Shown: in pieces, positions 20,301-29,875 of the stretch | Numbering within the stretch: the stretch's first letter is position 1 | How the letters are laid out: every line of letters starts with the position of its first letter | Origin: Photobacterium marinum | Lineage (GTDB): Bacteria; Pseudomonadota; Gammaproteobacteria; Enterobacterales; Vibrionaceae | Assembly (NCBI RefSeq): GCF_000331515.1 | Contig: NZ_AMZO01000026.1 | Location: 1 to 64,000, forward strand | DNA length: 64,000 nt | Direction: 5' to 3' | Made by a program: the position numbers and the translations under genes | Notes under the pieces: generated by a model | What the model saw: the letters and a program-made list of their open reading frames with translations, nothing else | What the model was told of the DNA's origin: nothing | The model's database searches: none

Positions 20301-23300
20301 GATTTTGAGGCGCTGAAACTTTACATCAACGGTAATTTGGTAAGTAGTAAATCGATTCAAGGCAAGAATTTTGCCGAGTCAAGCCTTTACAGCCTGTGGT
20401 TCGGGGCCTTGAATGATAAAGGTCGTGCCCGCTTCCCTATGAATGGCTCTTTGGATGACATTTTGGTTTGGAATAAACCATTAACACAGTCAGATATCCG
20501 TCACTACATGGTGGCAGCCCAGGATATTCCCCGCGAAGGGCTATTGGCACACTATGATTTTTCTTCAATGCGCGGTGATTGGGTAGAAAATAAAGCAACG
20601 GGTGTGTTTGATATGTTGCTTGTTAACGGGGCCCATACCACGCATTCAGCTACGAGTGGCGATTCAGACAGAGATGGTTTATCCGATGATGTTGAAAAAC
20701 AGTTATGTACGGATATGTTGTCCTCTGATACCGATGGCGATGGTCTGTCTGATGGTGAGGAGCTAGGTAAAGTTCAGCTGTTTAATGGTGAGAAGGTTGC
20801 TACAAATCCATGTGATATCGATACCGACAATGATGGCATGACGGATGATTTTGAACTCCATCACCAAATGAATCCGGTCGAAGCAGATAGCTATAAAACG
20901 ATTGATGAGACGGGGCAAACATATTGGCAAAACTACCTTGGTTATGTCGAAGAGCAAGCTTCGTTGAATAGCGTTTCTTCTGAAAAACGCCCTCGCGTCC
21001 TAGATACCAGTAATACGCATGGTTTTGCGCTTACTGGCCTGTATTTTGATGGCCAAGATATGACGTTTATGTACTGGTATAAGGCTGGTGATACCGTAGG
21101 AGCGTGGGATCAAGCTGAATCAGGGGCAAGAAATGGTTTTTCTGGCAGTAAGGGTAAAGGGTTCTCACTGGGGTTGATAAGGGCTGAGGCGAAAGAATAC
21201 TGGGGAGGGGGCACCAATAGTGGCGGACGGAAAAGGCTTCAACATCAGCAGTGGGTACATGTTGCCGTTTCAGTAAAACAACAGAAGCGAAAGTTATATG
21301 TCAATGGCCATTACGTGGGAAGTGCTGGCTCTGGCTGGTATCCAAATCAGTTTTACCCATATCCGGTCTTCATTGGAGCCTTGAACAAAGAAGGCCAGGC
21401 TGTCTATCCAATGAAAGGCTTGATTGATGATGTTCAGGTATGGAACAGATCATTGACCAATACGGAAATCCGTCGCTTGATGATGACACCATCTAAGGAT
21501 GAATCGAGTGACTTGAAAGCTTATTACAGCTTCGATGAATCTCGGGGTAGCTGGGTCAAGAACCAAGTGACCGGACAGTATGATATGTGGCTGAAAGGCG
21601 GAGCTTCTTTGATTGATGAAGAAGCATTTGTCGACAGTGATCACGATGGCCTGGATGATAAATTTGAGCACGACAATTGTTTAAGCAATCGCGTTGCAGA
21701 CAGTGATGGAGATGGGTTACTGGATGGCCAGGAATATGGGCTCAATAGTTTGTATTCAACGATCACCAATCCTTGTGATGAGGATACCGATAATGATGGT
21801 ATCCCCGATGGAGCCGAGCTTGCGATGGGAACGAATGCCCTTAGCGTGGATAGTGGCACTGTCGAAGCCGGTACGGACGTGACACACTGGCAGACTTATG
21901 CGCAGCAAGAGCAGGTGAAAGCAGATGCTGCGGGTATTGCCATAACCCAAAACGAAAGAGTGCTGGATGTCAGGAAGGTGGACGGCTATGCCCATACGGG
22001 ACTTTTCCCAGATAGCAAAGACACTACTTTCATGTATTGGGTTAATTTCAACTCTGAGCCTTATATGCAAAAAATGGGAGTTGTTAATGAGAACGGTGGT
22101 AGCAGCCAATTGACCTTGGGTTATGAGTTCCGCGCCCCGTATGGCAGATGGGGGAGATGGGATGTTCATTACGGACCACGTGCTGAGCGGGACCGTTGGA
22201 TCCACCTTGCCTTTAGCGTTGAATCTGGTGTGCGTCGACTCTACGTCAATGGTAAGTTGATAGCTACCAATTCGAACAGGTCGGAAAATAGGAATGTCAT
22301 TGGCCCTTGGGCCATGTATTTAGGCGCGGTGAATGAACAAGGAACTGCTGTTGAGCCCATTGATGGTCTGATTGATGATGTACAAGTGTGGAACAGAGCA
22401 CTTAGCGATCATGAAATACGTAAGTATATGTTCTCTAAGCCAACCGCAGATATAGAAGGACTCACCGCACTGTATGACTTTACGGCCGTGCGTGGTGACT
22501 GGGTACGCAACGAAGCTAATCAGCAATTTGATTTGAAATTAGAAAATGGGGCGAAGCTAGCCATTCAGCCTGCCGATCAGGATACAGATGGTGATGGGTT
22601 GGTTGATAGACTTGAGCTTAGTTTCTGCACTGATGGTTTAGTGGCGGATAGCGACAAAGATGGTTTGGATGACGGTGAAGAGCTGGGACTTGGCAATCCT
22701 TTTGCCATGGTGACTAACCCATGTGATGACGATACAGACAGGGATGGCATGACTGATGGCTATGAGCGTTTCAACAACTCAGATGGCTTGTTGCCTGATG
22801 GTAACTTTGACAGTAATGCCAATGGTATCGTCAATTGGTTTGAATATGCCGCTGTGGCAAGTGATCTCGACGATGAGTCTGTTGTGGCTCCTGGCGTGTT
22901 GGATAACCGGTTAGCGACGGGTTATGCGGTCACACCGATTTTCCCGCACAATGGCACGATGACTTTTATGTATTGGGTGAAATCCCTCGGTGAGGGTTCA
23001 CAAGTAAGTGGCGTTACGGACTCTGGTCATCGTCATTACTATGCAGGACTGAAGCAAACGCAGGAGTTCTGGGGCTGGGGTGCGAATAAACGCAAGGGAT
23101 ATAGTTGGGATGAGCCTGACTATGAGCCAGGACAATGGACGCATGTTGCGTTAATTCATGGTGATAACAGGGTTAGCCTATATATCAATGGTCAGCTGTC
23201 CGATAGTTTTGCGAAAAAAGATCTCGGTGAGGCATTTGAGCGCTCTATTTGGCTAGGAGCATTAAACCAAGAAGGTGAACCAGGCAGCTTTATTGATGGT

Positions 23301-24455
23301 GTGATCGATGATGTTTCGATGTGGGATCGGGCGCTTAGCCCGAGTGAATTACATCGTTATATGGTTGCTCAACCAGATGAGAATGCTGCCGGTTTACAGG
23401 CTTACTATGATTTCTCGACTTATAAATCAAATTGGGTATTAAACCGGGCGACCAATCGCTTTGACCTTAAGTTAGTCGGCGACATCAAGATAACTCGCCA
23501 GGCAGAGCCGGTAGATTCGGACAATGATGGGATTGAAGACCGGTTTGAGCTTGTTATGTGTACTGATCCGCTAAGTGCCGATTCAGACAACGATGGGGTG
23601 TCTGATAGCATTGAGCTTGGTATTCACTCTCCTTATTCACAAACGACCGAACCGTGTGATAGGGATACTGATAATGACGGTATGTCTGATGGATATGAAT
23701 ATCAGGCTGGAAGTAATCCGGTAGTTAAAGATGCAAATATGGACACTGATGGTGATGGTTTAAAAAACTGGTATTCATATACAGAATGGAAAGCAAATCA
23801 ACGGCGAAATAATGGTGCGGTGGTCAGGCATCAAGAGCAAGTATTGGACTTGACTGAGAATGACGGTGTTGGTTACACCGGGATTTATCCAAATGGTGAG
23901 GAAATGTCCCTCATCTACGATGTGAAGTTTACTCAAATCAAAGATCTTAATCAGCGTTTAGGCACAGATGATGATCATCATCACCGCTTTTATCTCGGCA
24001 TCGATAAGGATGGGGATGTTTCCTATGGTGTTGGTAATAAAAAACATTATAAACGTTTCGTAATAGAGCCGGATGTTTGGTATTCGTTTGCCCTTAGTTA
24101 TAAAGCATCTGTAGCTGACGTATATATCGACGGTGAAAAGATAGCATCGTTAAATTATGTGAGCTTTAGTGAGGATAGTCAGACTCCGATATTGTTGGGC
24201 GCACTAAATAATCATGAATATATGAAAGCGGAGATAGATAATGTTCAGGTTTGGAGTGTCGGCTTGGACAGTGAGTCAGTAAATAAATATCGGACTACTC
24301 CACCAACAGGAACCGAAACAAATTTAAAAGCTTTCTATAACTTCAATTATTCATTGCACGATCTGGTTAGGAATGAAGTAACTCAAGAATATGATTTGAT
24401 TTTGAGTTCACCGGAATTACTAAAACAGTCAAATAATCATTATCTGGAAAATTAA
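17340..24455 (+). CDS. Giant LamG/thrombospondin-3 repeat secreted protein
   Basis: Predicted exported protein of 2371 residues. A signal peptide (about 1-24, ending near TNASV) is followed by a short YD-repeat pair (FSYDLSGRLIGH, YHYDGEGNLLAVV), a fibronectin-like segment, and then seven units of about 315 residues. Each unit has Asp-rich calcium-binding loops of the thrombospondin-3 kind (DTDNDGI, DSDGDGV) with paired cysteines, then a LamG/concanavalin-like fold marked by (T)xMYW near its start and DDxQVWxxxL near its end. The YD pair links it to the Rhs gene 44 bp downstream, which has a good ribosome-binding site, so the two probably form one operon. A role as a large adhesive or carbohydrate-binding carrier for the Rhs toxin is inference; no such pair is known to me as characterised. 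Confidence 0.85.
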   Translation: MTGLKSFVGVAWAIALTSSAFTNASVNNVSSLALETNTFSYDLSGRLIGHNQGDDERRYHYDGEGNLLAVVSDFSSSFVPATLTAPATHQILNFQFPIHFQWQSSGPRVIYELYMGREPEKLYLKKSGMLTTNVDIDLSGIHDVAPIYWKVVSIGPDQSRVQSQLQSFSALDTDADSLPDHLEYGLCTSASSKDSDGDGVEDQDEILVNEVIRTLSSPCSPDSDGDGMEDAFERSHGSDLLAIDDNRGDNWEEYVNWSSAKAKELNVPEKHAPRLLDLSDNNGHALSGIVPNGDDITLMYWVKTERFTDVPQHMGAHDDSNRRFYIGNDANGNVSFGVGNRASVEENPRYQSGRWTHFALTYTDGTARVYVNGELHKVLTGISFDKPSAYTIWFGDRHQKKAWNPEPMDGVVDDIQVWDQSLSIDQIRRFMVNAPSNSDNHLKAWYDFSDSRGDWVKNGVTGRYDLKLIGGAHLSPEPAFSDADNDGLADRFEVSLCTDSNNADTDGDGVTDGVELGVHSSFVSTTNPCDTDTDNDGIDDKFELVHGSDALFSDGHLDADGDGKTTWNNYVNWQSERADKQGIPVETSARVLNITDNDGYAISGVVPDGRDMTLMYWLYSSQAAEQLSGSNDGNNRLYLGVNRNSKLLWGLGYRSNQNNSEGEGQPGEWVHVALSRQQNVLSAYVNGHRVDETSVRSNSALSPYSLWFGALNNKAKADSLTQGVIDDIQVWGKGLSQASVRQYMMVPPHGDEDALIAYYDFMKSRGYWVQNKASGQYDLKLVKGAKLTAQPEDIDSDNDGISDRFERGTCTGVNNPDTDGDGILDGQEYGINSSYQFVTNPCSTDTDNDGISDTFEQQNGMDPLQHDSGRIGADNTSNWHKYVDYVARQQQINGVDTIIQDAELDLVDNQGYAMSGAFPEGGVITIMYWLKYNKLEDDQYSGVIAENGTTKLGYDALYRHQVGQWGTYNSIAQKPSVNNWVHLALVADFEALKLYINGNLVSSKSIQGKNFAESSLYSLWFGALNDKGRARFPMNGSLDDILVWNKPLTQSDIRHYMVAAQDIPREGLLAHYDFSSMRGDWVENKATGVFDMLLVNGAHTTHSATSGDSDRDGLSDDVEKQLCTDMLSSDTDGDGLSDGEELGKVQLFNGEKVATNPCDIDTDNDGMTDDFELHHQMNPVEADSYKTIDETGQTYWQNYLGYVEEQASLNSVSSEKRPRVLDTSNTHGFALTGLYFDGQDMTFMYWYKAGDTVGAWDQAESGARNGFSGSKGKGFSLGLIRAEAKEYWGGGTNSGGRKRLQHQQWVHVAVSVKQQKRKLYVNGHYVGSAGSGWYPNQFYPYPVFIGALNKEGQAVYPMKGLIDDVQVWNRSLTNTEIRRLMMTPSKDESSDLKAYYSFDESRGSWVKNQVTGQYDMWLKGGASLIDEEAFVDSDHDGLDDKFEHDNCLSNRVADSDGDGLLDGQEYGLNSLYSTITNPCDEDTDNDGIPDGAELAMGTNALSVDSGTVEAGTDVTHWQTYAQQEQVKADAAGIAITQNERVLDVRKVDGYAHTGLFPDSKDTTFMYWVNFNSEPYMQKMGVVNENGGSSQLTLGYEFRAPYGRWGRWDVHYGPRAERDRWIHLAFSVESGVRRLYVNGKLIATNSNRSENRNVIGPWAMYLGAVNEQGTAVEPIDGLIDDVQVWNRALSDHEIRKYMFSKPTADIEGLTALYDFTAVRGDWVRNEANQQFDLKLENGAKLAIQPADQDTDGDGLVDRLELSFCTDGLVADSDKDGLDDGEELGLGNPFAMVTNPCDDDTDRDGMTDGYERFNNSDGLLPDGNFDSNANGIVNWFEYAAVASDLDDESVVAPGVLDNRLATGYAVTPIFPHNGTMTFMYWVKSLGEGSQVSGVTDSGHRHYYAGLKQTQEFWGWGANKRKGYSWDEPDYEPGQWTHVALIHGDNRVSLYINGQLSDSFAKKDLGEAFERSIWLGALNQEGEPGSFIDGVIDDVSMWDRALSPSELHRYMVAQPDENAAGLQAYYDFSTYKSNWVLNRATNRFDLKLVGDIKITRQAEPVDSDNDGIEDRFELVMCTDPLSADSDNDGVSDSIELGIHSPYSQTTEPCDRDTDNDGMSDGYEYQAGSNPVVKDANMDTDGDGLKNWYSYTEWKANQRRNNGAVVRHQEQVLDLTENDGVGYTGIYPNGEEMSLIYDVKFTQIKDLNQRLGTDDDHHHRFYLGIDKDGDVSYGVGNKKHYKRFVIEPDVWYSFALSYKASVADVYIDGEKIASLNYVSFSEDSQTPILLGALNNHEYMKAEIDNVQVWSVGLDSESVNKYRTTPPTGTETNLKAFYNFNYSLHDLVRNEVTQEYDLILSSPELLKQSNNHYLEN
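17850..24330 (+). repeat. Seven-fold internal coding repeat (about 945 bp)
   Basis: The MYW marker of each LamG unit falls near 18235, 19182, 20117, 21070, 22033, 22970 and 23912, so the period is about 935-965 bp. The units are diverged at DNA level but keep the same order of calcium loops, Cys pair, LamG strand motifs and a linker (AYYDFxxxRGxWVxN). The seventh unit is the most diverged (IYDVKF in place of MYW). This size range suggests old tandem duplication followed by drift. Confidence 0.85.
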
Positions 24456-24499
24456 ACTCATTGTAGTCGCTATTGATATTAGCGTTAAAGGAATAATAA

Positions 24500-27400
24500 A
24501 TGGTACTTGCTATATTAGCTGCAATGGCACTTGTCTTTTTGACTTTGCTACAGTCATGCTCGCCTCCTACGCCGCCGCCAACTGGCCCAATGGGCGGGGC
24601 TCCTCAGGGCCAGCATCCCGATCCTGGCCAAAATTCGGGGGCCGGAACGGGCTCAGATTCCAATTCGGGTTCGAATGGTGATGGCTGTGAGCGGGGGGCT
24701 CCAATATGGTATATCGACTTCAATAATCTTAATCTCGTGGTGCAAGATACCCCAATATGGGTTGATTCCGCCTATGGGCCAGATATCGAAATTACGTTAA
24801 CCTACAATGCATTAGGTAAGGAATCAGGATCGGGTACGGTCGGTGCGAGGTGGTCTCATAATTACAGTGAATTTATCGGGGTAGATGAAGATACCGGCTC
24901 ATTTGTGTTGCACGGGGGGGATGGTCGCGTCGATGAATATGAGAAAATTGGCGTTAATTATATCTTGAATAAGCAGTCACTGTTGTCGGGAGAGGCCACC
25001 TGGTTGCCGAGATTAACGGTACAAGGCGCCGATATTAAAGCCCAGTACGCAAATGGTGCTTATAAATTATTCCGGAAAGAAGATGGTGAACGTTACCGCC
25101 TAATAGAAACAGCTGATCGGACAGGTAATCGCCTTACGTTTAGTTATCAGAATGGGTTACTGCATCAAATTACCAATGCGCAATTACAAACGGTAGATTT
25201 GAATTATGATGCTTCAAACTACTTAACCTCTGTTGCCGGACCTACAGGTTATCAAGCCAGTTTTGAATATAACGATAAAGGAGAACTGACCGCGCTTACC
25301 GATATGCAGGGATACACCGCGCGTATCGATTATGATGATAAAGGATTGATTAAAACGCTGACTGATGCCAAAGGTACCACTGAGTTCTTAGTTGAACTGG
25401 GGGACCCGGATAGCTCGAAAATTGATGTTTATCCCGCAGTTGGCGACCCGATGGGAATGAGTAGTCGCATTACGGTGACCAATCCACTTGGCTACCGTGA
25501 AGAGTATTTTTATAACTCTCAATCTGGTAACGCTTGGTACATTTCGCCAGAGGATTATGTTAACTATGTTGATCACCAAACTAATAACGGACAGTCGGAT
25601 GTCCCTAAAACCATATATGAATATAAACGTTACGAGAAAGGTTATTCCCGCATAAGCCGGATTACTCATCCAGATAATACGTGGGAGTCTTATGAATATG
25701 ATGAAAACCGTAACCTATCTCAGGTCACATCATCAGATGGCAATGTCATCAAGTTCAAGAATAATTCGTTAGGAAAAGTTGTTCAGTCTACCGACAACCT
25801 CGGGAATGAGACGATTCATGTTTATGATCAGCATCAGAACCTTATCAAATTGGCGAATGAGCAGGGTGAAGCCAAGTTCAAATATGATAAGTTGAATCGT
25901 CTGGTTGAGAAAACCGACTTTACCGGCACTACATCTGCTTACAGTTACAACGAGAAAGGTCAGCTCGCGGCTTTTACCAATGCACAAGGTAATGTGCTGA
26001 CCTACCACTACACAGATGGTTTGCTTAGCTCTCTGACTATTGCCGATAAGTTACTGCTTACTTATCAGTACGATGATCTTGGCCGAGTAACTGATATTAC
26101 CGATCTCTATGGTAAATCGACTCACTACGAGTATGACAGGATCAACCAAGTCACTCGTGTCGAGCATGAAGGCGATCGCAATGTTGATATTGTCTATGGT
26201 ACGTGTCCGCGGATGGTGGAGAGTAAAACACTGCCAGGTGGGCGAACGCTCCATTATGAGTACAACTCTGCAAAACAGTTGGTTTCTGTTATTGACCCTA
26301 TGCAAAGGCAAACCCGATTAATCCGGGATGCGATAGGACGAGTAGCTGCTCTTGTCGATACCAACCAGGCTCGCACTGAATTTGAATATGACACTGGGGG
26401 ACGGTTAGCCACCAAGCGTTATGATGACGGTAGCGAGTTGAATTATGAATATGAGCAAGGCTATTTAAAGAAGGCGACGAACGCCAGGGGAATAGAAAAA
26501 CGTTATCACTATAATCCGAATAACCAGCTGATCCGCGTTGAATATGGTGACGATACCCCGGCAGTCAGTTATAGCTATGACAAGTTTGGTCGAGTTGAAT
26601 CAATCACAGATGCACTGGGTACCACACGATATAACTATCGAAATGACGGTGTCCCTCTTTCAATTGATGGGCCATTGAAAAATGACACAATCAGTTTTAC
26701 GTACAATGCACTTAACCAGTTGTCATCGCTGGCGGTGTCAGATCAGGTGCAAGCAAGCTATGAATATGACGCGATAGGCCGATTACAAACTGTAGCAGCC
26801 TTTGGTGAAGTATTTCGCTTTAGCTATAACGACACGCCGGGAGCCGTGTCATCTCAGCTGACCTATCCAAATGGTCTTGAACAAAACAGGCATTATGATA
26901 GTGCGGGTGATTTGGATACGCTGGTATATAAACAAAACAATCAAATCATTAGTCAGTATGAGTATGGCTTTAATCAGGCAGGGAATATTACCCGTTTGGC
27001 TACGAATGAAGGGATATTGCTTGAGCAGACAAGGCCACTGGCAAGCTACAATTCGCTGAACCAGATTGCTTCTTGGAATAATCGTAGTGATATATTCCGC
27101 TATGACCGAGACGGTAACCTTATTGAAGGGGTATTACCTGGCGATATTCCGTTTAGTGCTGACTATGATGCTGAAAGCCGCTTGACGAAAATCCAGTTTT
27201 CTAAAGATGGAAAGCAAATCGAGGAGCGGTTTCGTTATAGTTACGATCATTTCCTAAGGCGTTATGAGCGTTATGAAGATGATACCCAAGTCATTGCGAA
27301 GGATTTTGTTCGTTTCGGGTTGTTGGAATTGCAAGAGCGGGATGAAGAAGGAAACGTTGTCGCCCAAAATGCCTGGCGTCCGGATTTGGCCGGTGGTGTT

Positions 27401-28120
27401 GGCGGATTGCTTGTTCGTCGTCAGGGAGAAAGTCATTATTACTACTTAACAAACCATTTGGGCCATGTACAAGGTGTGTTTAATCAGCAAGGTCAACGTA
27501 TTGGCCAGTATGACTATTCGCCTTATGGTTTTGTCAGTGGTGCTAACTTTGAGTCACAACCATTTGGTATGTCGACCAAACGCAGCGATTTTGCGAGCGG
27601 TTTAGTATACTTTGGCTATCGCTTCTATATGCCCAATTTGGGTCGCTGGCTAAACCGCGATCCGCTCCAAGAACAGGGCGGGATCAACCTGTATGCTTAT
27701 GTGAATGGTGATCCGTTAGGGTATGTGGATCCGGATGGGCGTTATGGTGTTGGTATATGTCTTGCCTGGCCTGTTGGAACTGCTGTTTGTGTAACTGCTG
27801 CTGTTGGTGTTATTGGAATCTATGAAGGAGTTACAAATGCGATGGAATCAGGGGCCGATAGTATGGATAATTTAGGAGAAACGGGTAAAGAACAACAAAA
27901 AGCAATAGACTGTATTTTTGATAATTCCTGTTCCAATAAACAGGCTGATAAGCATGTTGATAATTATATAAAGTATCGTAATAAAGGGTTAAAAGATGCG
28001 CATGATTGCGCACAAGGTTTGGCGACATCAGTTCCAGGGACTTCAATAACAGGTCCCTTACCTCTTGGTGTCGAAGACTATGCTGTGGGAGCAGTTGTTG
28101 CGGAGCTAGCTAATCAATGA
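24500..28120 (+). CDS. Rhs repeat polymorphic toxin, lipoprotein type
   Basis: Rhs protein of 1206 residues. The N-terminus is a lipoprotein signal (hydrophobic core then LLQSC, lipid Cys at 20) followed by a Pro/Gly/Ser linker. A DUF6531-like start (IDFNNLNLVVQDTPIWV, ITLTYNALG) leads into many YD repeats. The core ends in the conserved GRWLNRDPLQEQGG ... VDPDG at about residue 1079, the usual boundary and self-cleavage zone. The remaining 127-residue tip, unlike the core, starts with a hydrophobic Gly/Ala/Val stretch (about 1083-1105), so it could act on membranes; this is inference. An AAAGGAA site precedes the ATG. The next gene overlaps the stop by 4 bp. Confidence 0.92.
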   Translation: MVLAILAAMALVFLTLLQSCSPPTPPPTGPMGGAPQGQHPDPGQNSGAGTGSDSNSGSNGDGCERGAPIWYIDFNNLNLVVQDTPIWVDSAYGPDIEITLTYNALGKESGSGTVGARWSHNYSEFIGVDEDTGSFVLHGGDGRVDEYEKIGVNYILNKQSLLSGEATWLPRLTVQGADIKAQYANGAYKLFRKEDGERYRLIETADRTGNRLTFSYQNGLLHQITNAQLQTVDLNYDASNYLTSVAGPTGYQASFEYNDKGELTALTDMQGYTARIDYDDKGLIKTLTDAKGTTEFLVELGDPDSSKIDVYPAVGDPMGMSSRITVTNPLGYREEYFYNSQSGNAWYISPEDYVNYVDHQTNNGQSDVPKTIYEYKRYEKGYSRISRITHPDNTWESYEYDENRNLSQVTSSDGNVIKFKNNSLGKVVQSTDNLGNETIHVYDQHQNLIKLANEQGEAKFKYDKLNRLVEKTDFTGTTSAYSYNEKGQLAAFTNAQGNVLTYHYTDGLLSSLTIADKLLLTYQYDDLGRVTDITDLYGKSTHYEYDRINQVTRVEHEGDRNVDIVYGTCPRMVESKTLPGGRTLHYEYNSAKQLVSVIDPMQRQTRLIRDAIGRVAALVDTNQARTEFEYDTGGRLATKRYDDGSELNYEYEQGYLKKATNARGIEKRYHYNPNNQLIRVEYGDDTPAVSYSYDKFGRVESITDALGTTRYNYRNDGVPLSIDGPLKNDTISFTYNALNQLSSLAVSDQVQASYEYDAIGRLQTVAAFGEVFRFSYNDTPGAVSSQLTYPNGLEQNRHYDSAGDLDTLVYKQNNQIISQYEYGFNQAGNITRLATNEGILLEQTRPLASYNSLNQIASWNNRSDIFRYDRDGNLIEGVLPGDIPFSADYDAESRLTKIQFSKDGKQIEERFRYSYDHFLRRYERYEDDTQVIAKDFVRFGLLELQERDEEGNVVAQNAWRPDLAGGVGGLLVRRQGESHYYYLTNHLGHVQGVFNQQGQRIGQYDYSPYGFVSGANFESQPFGMSTKRSDFASGLVYFGYRFYMPNLGRWLNRDPLQEQGGINLYAYVNGDPLGYVDPDGRYGVGICLAWPVGTAVCVTAAVGVIGIYEGVTNAMESGADSMDNLGETGKEQQKAIDCIFDNSCSNKQADKHVDNYIKYRNKGLKDAHDCAQGLATSVPGTSITGPLPLGVEDYAVGAVVAELANQ

Positions 28121-28584
28121 ATTATATAAAAGTTACTCCTTTTCTGATACTTATCATTATTATGATTTATACACCAGTTTTGCAGGTTATTTCAAATGCT
28201 ATAGTTTATGAGTATTTTAGATTTAAACAAGGAACAGAGTTTGTACTAAATGATATATGTTATAAGGTTCCTGAAGGGTGGGTTCTTGGCGGGAAGGTTG
28301 AAGGTAAATATCCTCATGCTCGATTGATAAAGCAACCAGAATATATTGATTTCTTAGATGTTTATAGTTTGAGTTTTTCTGAGTTACCAAATAAAGAACT
28401 TTGGAATAAAGTTGGCACGATAAGTGGAAATGATAGTATCTACGATCTTTCTAACTTGCGTTATAAAAGTGATTATGAATATTTTGCACCGTTGATTAGT
28501 GAAGGTTTGTTTGTTTTTTCTAATAAACTTAAAGTTATAAACAATAATGCACTTTACTTTATAAAGTGTGATGATGTGTTTTAG
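28117..28584 (+). CDS. Probable immunity protein for the Rhs tip
   Basis: Protein of 155 residues with an N-terminal membrane helix (about 7-28) and a mixed-polarity domain outside the membrane (YKVPEGWVLGGKVEGKY). Its ATG overlaps the Rhs stop codon (ATGA), so it is translationally coupled to the toxin, which is the normal position of a cognate immunity gene. A membrane-anchored immunity protein would fit a toxin acting at or beyond the inner membrane. No family was recognised; the function rests on position. Notably AT-rich compared with the Rhs core. Confidence 0.65.
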   Translation: MNYIKVTPFLILIIIMIYTPVLQVISNAIVYEYFRFKQGTEFVLNDICYKVPEGWVLGGKVEGKYPHARLIKQPEYIDFLDVYSLSFSELPNKELWNKVGTISGNDSIYDLSNLRYKSDYEYFAPLISEGLFVFSNKLKVINNNALYFIKCDDVF

Positions 28585-28910
28585 TGAGCTTAATAGCTTC
28601 ACTGGACGGCAAAAGTATCGCTTGGAAATGTTTACTATTACAATATTTCTCTTGTCTAGTATTTTATACCGAGCATGGAGTGAGTCATAAACAACATAAG
28701 TTTGTTACTCTGATGGCTGTAGGGTGTAAGATTATTTATCGAGGTGGTTCTATTTGTCACGCAAAACATGCAAAGGAAAAAAGTGACGATGGATTTATTT
28801 ATGAAGGGATTTCTGACTGTGATACATCTTATATAATTAAGAAGATAAATATGAATATTGGCCGTGGCCTATTTTCAAGAAAGGAAAGGTATTATATTTA
28901 TTGCGAATAA
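28584..28910 (+). CDS. Hypothetical protein after the immunity gene
   Basis: Frame of 108 residues starting with GTG that shares one base with the upstream stop (TAGTG). It has a hydrophobic stretch near the N-terminus and a C-terminal part with SDCDTSYIIKKI. It may be a second immunity-like protein, or the 3' part of the upstream gene split by a frameshift. No family recognised and no ribosome-binding site of note. Confidence 0.35.
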   Translation: MSLIASLDGKSIAWKCLLLQYFSCLVFYTEHGVSHKQHKFVTLMAVGCKIIYRGGSICHAKHAKEKSDDGFIYEGISDCDTSYIIKKINMNIGRGLFSRKERYYIYCE

Positions 28911-28944
28911 ATATCGCTAAGTTATTCCTGATTATTATGTTTAT

Positions 28945-29475
28945 TTCGGTTTGTTGGAACTGCAATAGAAGGATGTAAAAGGTACTGTCGCTGCGCAAAA
29001 TACCGGGAGTGCGGATTGAGCTTGCGAAGTTGGCGGATTGCTTGTTCGTCGCCAGGGAGAAACTCATTATTACTACTTAACAAACCATTTAGGTCATGTA
29101 CAAGGTGTATTTAATCAGCAAGGCCAGCGTATAGGTCAATATGATTATTCACCTTATGGTTCAGTTGGTAGTAGTAACTACGATTTACAGCCATTTGGTA
29201 TGTCGACCAAACGCAGCGACTTTGCAAGTGGTTTAGTATACTTTGGTTACCGTTTCTATATGCCAAATTTAGGGCGCTGGCTAAACCGCGATCCGTTGCA
29301 AGAACAGGGTGGAATAAACCTGTATGCTTATGTTAATGCTGAACCGTTAGGATATGTTGATCCAGATGGGAAAGAAGTTGTTCTTGCTTCTATTTGTGCT
29401 CCTAATCAGATTCTTGATAATAAAAAGTTTAAAAATAGTTTTGATGATGAGGTAATTGAAGTAATCAGACAATAG
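28945..29475 (+). pseudogene. Orphan Rhs core end with new tip (displaced copy 1)
   Basis: About 430 bp duplicates 27305-27738 of the Rhs gene, from just before LLVRRQGE to VDPDG. Its first 90 bp carry frameshifts, while the rest is nearly intact and open from 29038. After VDPDG the sequence departs completely and encodes about 34 residues of a new tip (KEVVLASICAPNQ ...) before a stop. It has no start or export signal. This is the usual form of a displaced Rhs tip, which can be recombined into the full gene; the tip itself looks cut short. Confidence 0.85.
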
Positions 29476-29504
29476 CGTGTTATTTCATGGGGTTGAGCTG
29501 AGCC

Positions 29505-29830
29505 GCTTACAGGCTAGCTTCAATAAGTTGAGCCCAAGTACTCTTAGGGATACTCGAAGTGATATTCCACTATGACTCTGGCGGTAATTTTATAGGTGGG
29601 CTGCTTCCCGATGATATTTTGTTCACGACTGACTATGGTGCTGAAGCTTGACGAAAAGCTACTTTTCCATGAGTGGAAAGCAAGCGGATGCGCGGTTTCG
29701 GTTAATGGGGACGGGAGCCTGTTACGGGAAAACAAAGATTGTTTTGATATACAATTATTCTAGTCTGCATGTTCACGTAAATAACCCGCAAATACAATGG
29801 ATTGATATCAATGGTAACGGTGCTCCTTAA
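29505..29830 (+). pseudogene. Orphan Rhs fragment and tip (displaced copy 2)
   Basis: The stretch 29505-29705 is a decayed copy of 27040-27240 of the Rhs gene (for example HYDSGGNFIGG matches YDRDGNLIEG), with stops. From about 29706 the sequence differs and ends as a short open frame with HVHVNNPQIQWIDINGNGAP, stopping at 29828-29830. That ending looks like the conserved tail of a former toxin tip. The link to the intact small gene 45 bp downstream supports this. Confidence 0.7.
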
Positions 29831-29875
29831 GAGTCACCTGCAGCATATTTACCTATAAATTTCACATAGGATAAA

